NCBI GenBank assembly: GCA_965657505.1
Contig: CBFHON010000001.1
Span: forward strand, 310,001-374,000
Direction of reading: 5' to 3'
DNA length: 64,000 nucleotides
From: TMED109 sp002171375
GTDB lineage: Bacteria > Pseudomonadota > Alphaproteobacteria > TMED109
The translations under genes and the position numbers were made by a program. Under the pieces are notes generated by a model that saw only the letters and a list, made by a program, of their open reading frames with translations, ran no database searches and was not told the DNA's origin. Shown here in pieces: positions 60,868 to 64,000 of this stretch; the stretch's first letter is position 1, and each line of letters starts with the position of its first letter.

Positions 60868-61602
60868 TTATATTCCTAAATAAATTTTTTGTACTAGTTT
60901 TGATTTTTTTACAGCACTGGGGCTACCTTCAAATACTAATTTTCCTCTATCAAGAACATATATATTATTAGCTAAATTATATATTACCTCCATATCGTGC
61001 TCTACTATAATAATAGAATAATCCTTTGATAATTTTTTTATTAACTTAATAATATCTTTTGTTTCTGCAGGACTCATTCCAGCAGTAGGTTCATCTAACA
61101 ATAATAACTTCGGACTGCAAGCTATTGCTATTCCAAGTTCTAATTGCCTCTGTAAGCCATAAGCTAAAAATTCTGATTTAACTTCCAAGTAATCTTCAAG
61201 CCCTATATCTTTAGCTATTTTTATTGCATTTTTAATTATTAAATTATTTGCTATCAATGGTTTAAATAAATTAAATGATATTTTATATTTATGACTAGAG
61301 GCTAACATTAAACTTTCTTTTACGGTCATTTCTAAGAATAAGGAATTTTTTTGAAAACTTTGAGATATTCCTAATCTAGATCTTTGCTCTACACTGTAGT
61401 TGTTTATATTCTTCTTGTTGAATTCTACTAAGCCATTATCTTGTTTAATAATCCCTGAAATAATTTTGAAAAGAGTACTTTTACCTGCCCCGTTTGGACC
61501 AATAATTCCTATACATTCTTTTTTATCAGATAATATATTAATATTTTCTAAAACATTAACTGAACCATATGATTTACTAATATTATTTATTTCTAATTTC
61601 AT
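60868..61602 (-). CDS. livG: branched-chain-type ABC transporter ATPase LivG
   Basis: 244 residues. Walker A IGPNGAGKSTLFKIISG, LivG-type SQSFQKNSLFLEMTVKESL, Walker B LLLDEPTAGMSPAE and EHDMEVI. The signature motif is unusual: LAYGLQRQLELGIAIA instead of LSYGQQRLLE, a tolerated variant. Start ATG 61602, just past the livM stop at 61608; the frame is open into livM but without family similarity. 5 bases before livF. Confidence 0.93.
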   Translation of the reverse strand: MKLEINNISKSYGSVNVLENINILSDKKECIGIIGPNGAGKSTLFKIISGIIKQDNGLVEFNKKNINNYSVEQRSRLGISQSFQKNSLFLEMTVKESLMLASSHKYKISFNLFKPLIANNLIIKNAIKIAKDIGLEDYLEVKSEFLAYGLQRQLELGIAIACSPKLLLLDEPTAGMSPAETKDIIKLIKKLSKDYSIIIVEHDMEVIYNLANNIYVLDRGKLVFEGSPSAVKKSKLVQKIYLGI

Positions 61603-61607
61603 ATCTA

Positions 61608-62561
61608 TTAACCAAATTTTTTCTTTATACGCTCTATTAGGCCCCAAAGCCCATCTTGCATAAATAATACTACTAATATAAAACCAAAACCTATTATAAA
61701 CATCCACCAACTTATAATATTAGATAGCTCATGTTGAATTATATGTACTACTGACGCACCCAATATAGCTCCAGAAACAGATCCTATTCCTCCAACTATT
61801 ATCATAATCAGTCCTTCACCAGATACAGTCCAATGAGTTAATTCAGGAGAAATAAACCCATTTAATTGTACATATAAAGACCCAGCTAAAGATGCTATTC
61901 CAGCTGATATACTAAATGCAATTGCTTTATAAGCTTTTGTATAACCGCCAATTGCAGATACTCTAGAAGTATTCTGTCTAATTGCATCTAAATTACGCCC
62001 TAAAGGTGCATCAGTAATTTTAGCAATAAAATAATAAGCAATAATTAACCAAAATATACTGTAAAAAGAAAAAATTAATGGTTCATTTAAATCAAAACCT
62101 ATAAAGGTTAAACTAGGTCTCATTATTCCCGGTATACCATCGGATCCACCTAGTAATTCTGATGTAAATACCCATGCATGAAACATTTCTCCTAATGCCA
62201 GCGTAACCATTATAAAAAATATGCCATCTAAAAGCACAATAAAATAGCCTATAAATAATGCTATTAATAAACCAATTATAATGGAAAGAAATGTAGAATA
62301 GAAGGGAGGTATTCCGTAGTTTATAGATAAGATAGCAGTTGAATAAGCCCCAATACCTAAAAACATAGCATGTCCAAGAGAAACCATCCCACCTCTTGAT
62401 GCTATAAAATCTAAACTAATTGCAAAAATAGATAAGATTGCTATTTCTGCAATAAAGAACCTTGTAAAATATCCTCCAAATATATTAAATATTACTAATA
62501 ATGAAACTAATATTATCATTATTTGTAGTCTTAATTTTGGGTTATAATTTACTGCTCTCAT
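61608..62561 (-). CDS. livM: branched-chain-type ABC transporter permease LivM
   Basis: 317 residues, about nine membrane helices. LivM signature SRGGMVSLGHAMFLGIGAYS near 55-74, GRNLDAIRQNTSRVSAIGGY coupling loop and GLIMIIVGGIGSVSGAILGA. Its ATG overlaps the livH stop by one base (TAATG). Forms the membrane pore with LivH. Confidence 0.93.
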   Translation of the reverse strand: MRAVNYNPKLRLQIMIILVSLLVIFNIFGGYFTRFFIAEIAILSIFAISLDFIASRGGMVSLGHAMFLGIGAYSTAILSINYGIPPFYSTFLSIIIGLLIALFIGYFIVLLDGIFFIMVTLALGEMFHAWVFTSELLGGSDGIPGIMRPSLTFIGFDLNEPLIFSFYSIFWLIIAYYFIAKITDAPLGRNLDAIRQNTSRVSAIGGYTKAYKAIAFSISAGIASLAGSLYVQLNGFISPELTHWTVSGEGLIMIIVGGIGSVSGAILGASVVHIIQHELSNIISWWMFIIGFGFILVVLFMQDGLWGLIERIKKKFG

Positions 62562-63409
62562 TATCTCTTATACAATCCATCTGGCCTAAATAACAATGTT
62601 AATGCCATCACAGCATAGATTATTATTTGTGCTAATTGCGGCATATATACTTTTCCAAAGCTATCAACAAATCCTATTAAAAGAGCACCAATTAATGCAC
62701 CTTTTAAACTACCAGGTCCACCAACAACCACTACAATTAATGTTAAAACTAAAACTTCCATATCCATACCTGGCTCTACTCCTAGAATTGGTGCTACAGT
62801 AATACCAGCAAGTCCAGCTAAACCACACCCTAATGAGAATGTATAAAACAAAATTTTATCTGTATTAATTTTAAGTAATTTTGCCGTTTCAGGATCGTCC
62901 ACCGAAGCTCTTACTTTTGCACCTATAATAGTTTTTTCTAAAATAAAATATAAACAAATTAATACAAAAAAACCTACAAATATAACAAATAATCTATAAG
63001 AAGGATAAGGCTCACTTATTAATATAATAGAGTTTGATAATACGTCTGGGGCAGATATGGAATGACTCATGGTTCCCCATATCATTCTTACAGAATCTAA
63101 TCCTATATATATAAGCCCAAATGTTAGTAAAACTTGTCTCATAGGGTCTGCATTTTGAATATGTCTAAACAACACAAAATATAAAAATGCGCCAACTAGA
63201 GCTGTAACTATTGGAGCAAAAATAAATGCAAGCCAGAAAGAATCAAAATAAGACCATATGGATAATCCAACATATGCTCCAATCATATATAAACTTCCAT
63301 GAGCTAAATTAACTATTTTCATAAGCCCAAATATAATAGTTAAACCCACGGCCAATAAAAATAAAGTCATACTGAACTGAAGCGCATTAAGAAATTGTAT
63401 TAACAACAT
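62561..63409 (-). CDS. livH: branched-chain-type ABC transporter permease LivH
   Basis: 282 residues, eight or so membrane helices. FGLMKIVNLAHGSLYMIGAYVG near 29-50 is the LivH signature; GAKVRASVDDPETAKLLKIN and VVVGGPGSLKGALIGALLIG are the coupling and C-terminal motifs. Follows livK by 11 bases; overlaps livM start. Confidence 0.93.
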   Translation of the reverse strand: MLLIQFLNALQFSMTLFLLAVGLTIIFGLMKIVNLAHGSLYMIGAYVGLSIWSYFDSFWLAFIFAPIVTALVGAFLYFVLFRHIQNADPMRQVLLTFGLIYIGLDSVRMIWGTMSHSISAPDVLSNSIILISEPYPSYRLFVIFVGFFVLICLYFILEKTIIGAKVRASVDDPETAKLLKINTDKILFYTFSLGCGLAGLAGITVAPILGVEPGMDMEVLVLTLIVVVVGGPGSLKGALIGALLIGFVDSFGKVYMPQLAQIIIYAVMALTLLFRPDGLYKR

Positions 63410-63420
63410 AAAATTAAGGC

Positions 63421-64000
63421 CTATAGGTTACACTTTTCACCAGGTGCTTGAACTGCATTAATTGTATCTAAGACTTTTAACTCTGGCCCATTTTTTCCAG
63501 CTATTACCTCAAATATGTATATATTTTGTATTACATTATTAGTATTTTTATCTATAGTTAAAGGTCCTCGTGGACCAACTATTGAAACTGTTCTAATAGC
63601 TTCAGCTAGGTCATCTTTATTAGAAGTATCTCCTGATAATGATTTTAACGCTTCAATTATAACTTTTCCAGAATCATAGCCTTGGACGGCAAACTCTGAT
63701 GGAATTCTTCCAAATTTATTTTTATATGAAGTAATAAATAGTTTATTAGCTTCCGTATTAATAGAAGGTACATAATTTAAGCTTCCTATAAAACCAATTG
63801 CAGCTTCTTTTTGTGCAGGTAAAAATAATGGTGATGTAGTCCATCCTGCACCTGTAACCTTCATTACATTAGATAAACCAAAAGAATGGGCTTGTTTTAT
63901 AAAATTTATAGCTTCTCCGCCAGCATAAAACACATATACTGCGTCTGCTCCACTATCTTTAACTCTTGCTAAGTATGGACCAAAGTCTTTTGTTTTTCTA
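63421..64000 (-). CDS. livK: branched-chain-type ABC transporter substrate-binding protein, 5' part outside window
   Basis: About 193 residues of the C-terminal part; the frame continues off the right edge (first full codon 63999-63997), so the GTG at 63933 is internal. YVFYAGGEAINFIKQAHSFGL, AVQGYDSGKVIIEAL and the long C-terminal lobe with VGPRGPLTIDKNTNNVIQN fit periplasmic type-1 binding proteins of the LivK/HbaE type. Signal peptide and half the ligand site are not visible. Likely the aromatic-acid receptor of the box operon. Confidence 0.88.
   Translation of the reverse strand, partial: RKTKDFGPYLARVKDSGADAVYVFYAGGEAINFIKQAHSFGLSNVMKVTGAGWTTSPLFLPAQKEAAIGFIGSLNYVPSINTEANKLFITSYKNKFGRIPSEFAVQGYDSGKVIIEALKSLSGDTSNKDDLAEAIRTVSIVGPRGPLTIDKNTNNVIQNIYIFEVIAGKNGPELKVLDTINAVQAPGEKCNL

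Noticed and set aside
1..64000. CRISPR arrays, insertion sequences, prophage or defence islands
   Set aside because: No regularly spaced repeats, transposase, integrase or cas-like sequences were seen in any part of the window.

Overview
The window is 64 kb of very AT-rich DNA (I estimate roughly 30% GC by eye), densely packed with genes, with no rRNA, transposase, prophage or CRISPR array. The set and order of genes point to an alphaproteobacterium with a streamlined, probably marine genome. The evidence includes the DUF502 / recG / sdhE / mfd neighbourhood, a formate dehydrogenase whose NuoE-like and NuoF-like parts are fused, a BoxR-type regulator, and many short or overlapping gene junctions. 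The organism itself is inferred, not shown.

Layout, left to right. (1) 0-6.9 kb: 3' part of tgt, tRNA-Lys(UUU), a nitrilase, a secreted Cache-like protein, a TauD/TfdA-type dioxygenase, a possible winged-helix protein, a cupin, a DMT exporter and two secreted unknowns. (2) 6.9-11.7 kb: nickel-pincer cofactor operon, alpha/beta hydrolase-larC-larE-larB-larA. (3) 11.8-24.4 kb: one-carbon and molybdenum block. It holds purU, mobB-moeA-tusA-like, a cytochrome c with a PQQ sugar dehydrogenase-like protein, fused NAD-linked formate dehydrogenase fdhB-fdhA, an oxalate/formate-type MFS carrier, fdhD and mobA; tRNA-Leu(GAG) follows. (4) 24.5-37.8 kb: methyltransferase, NIPSNAP protein, Sel1 and pentapeptide proteins, a fluoroacetate-dehalogenase-like hydrolase, DUF502, recG, sdhE, mfd, a DsbA-like oxidoreductase, an SDR and a two-component system. 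(5) 38-49.5 kb: a pair of acyl-CoA dehydrogenases resembling pimeloyl-CoA dehydrogenase subunits, a 2Fe-2S protein with a degenerate reductase domain, a thioredoxin-like protein, a Gld-type ABC system with DUF4340, apt, an L,D-transpeptidase, a small lipoprotein and an SDR. (6) 49.6-53.3 kb: a tartrate-dehydrogenase-like enzyme, an amidase homologue lacking the catalytic cysteine, and a TrpB2-like enzyme. (7) 53.3-64 kb: aerobic benzoyl-CoA (box) pathway, with an alpha/beta hydrolase, benzoate-CoA ligase, a flavodoxin, boxR, boxC, boxB and a branched-chain-type ABC transporter (livFGMH and part of livK).

How it fits together. Block 3 can deformylate 10-formyl-THF to formate (PurU) and oxidise formate to CO2 with NAD+. 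MoeA, MobB, MobA, FdhD and probably the TusA-like protein would make and sulfurate the Mo/W cofactor. Block 7 would import benzoate or a related aromatic acid, activate it to the CoA thioester, epoxidise the ring (BoxB) and open it (BoxC). BoxA and BoxD are not in the window. Two TGCA-N6-TGCA elements sit on the predicted -10 boxes of boxR and boxC and look like BoxR operators. Block 2 would build the nickel-pincer nucleotide for a LarA-family racemase of unknown substrate.

I do not claim a wholly new system. The best leads are the flavodoxin in the place where BoxA would be expected, the cysteine-less amidase/TrpB2 pair, the Lar operon with its hydrolase, and the degenerate ferredoxin reductase.
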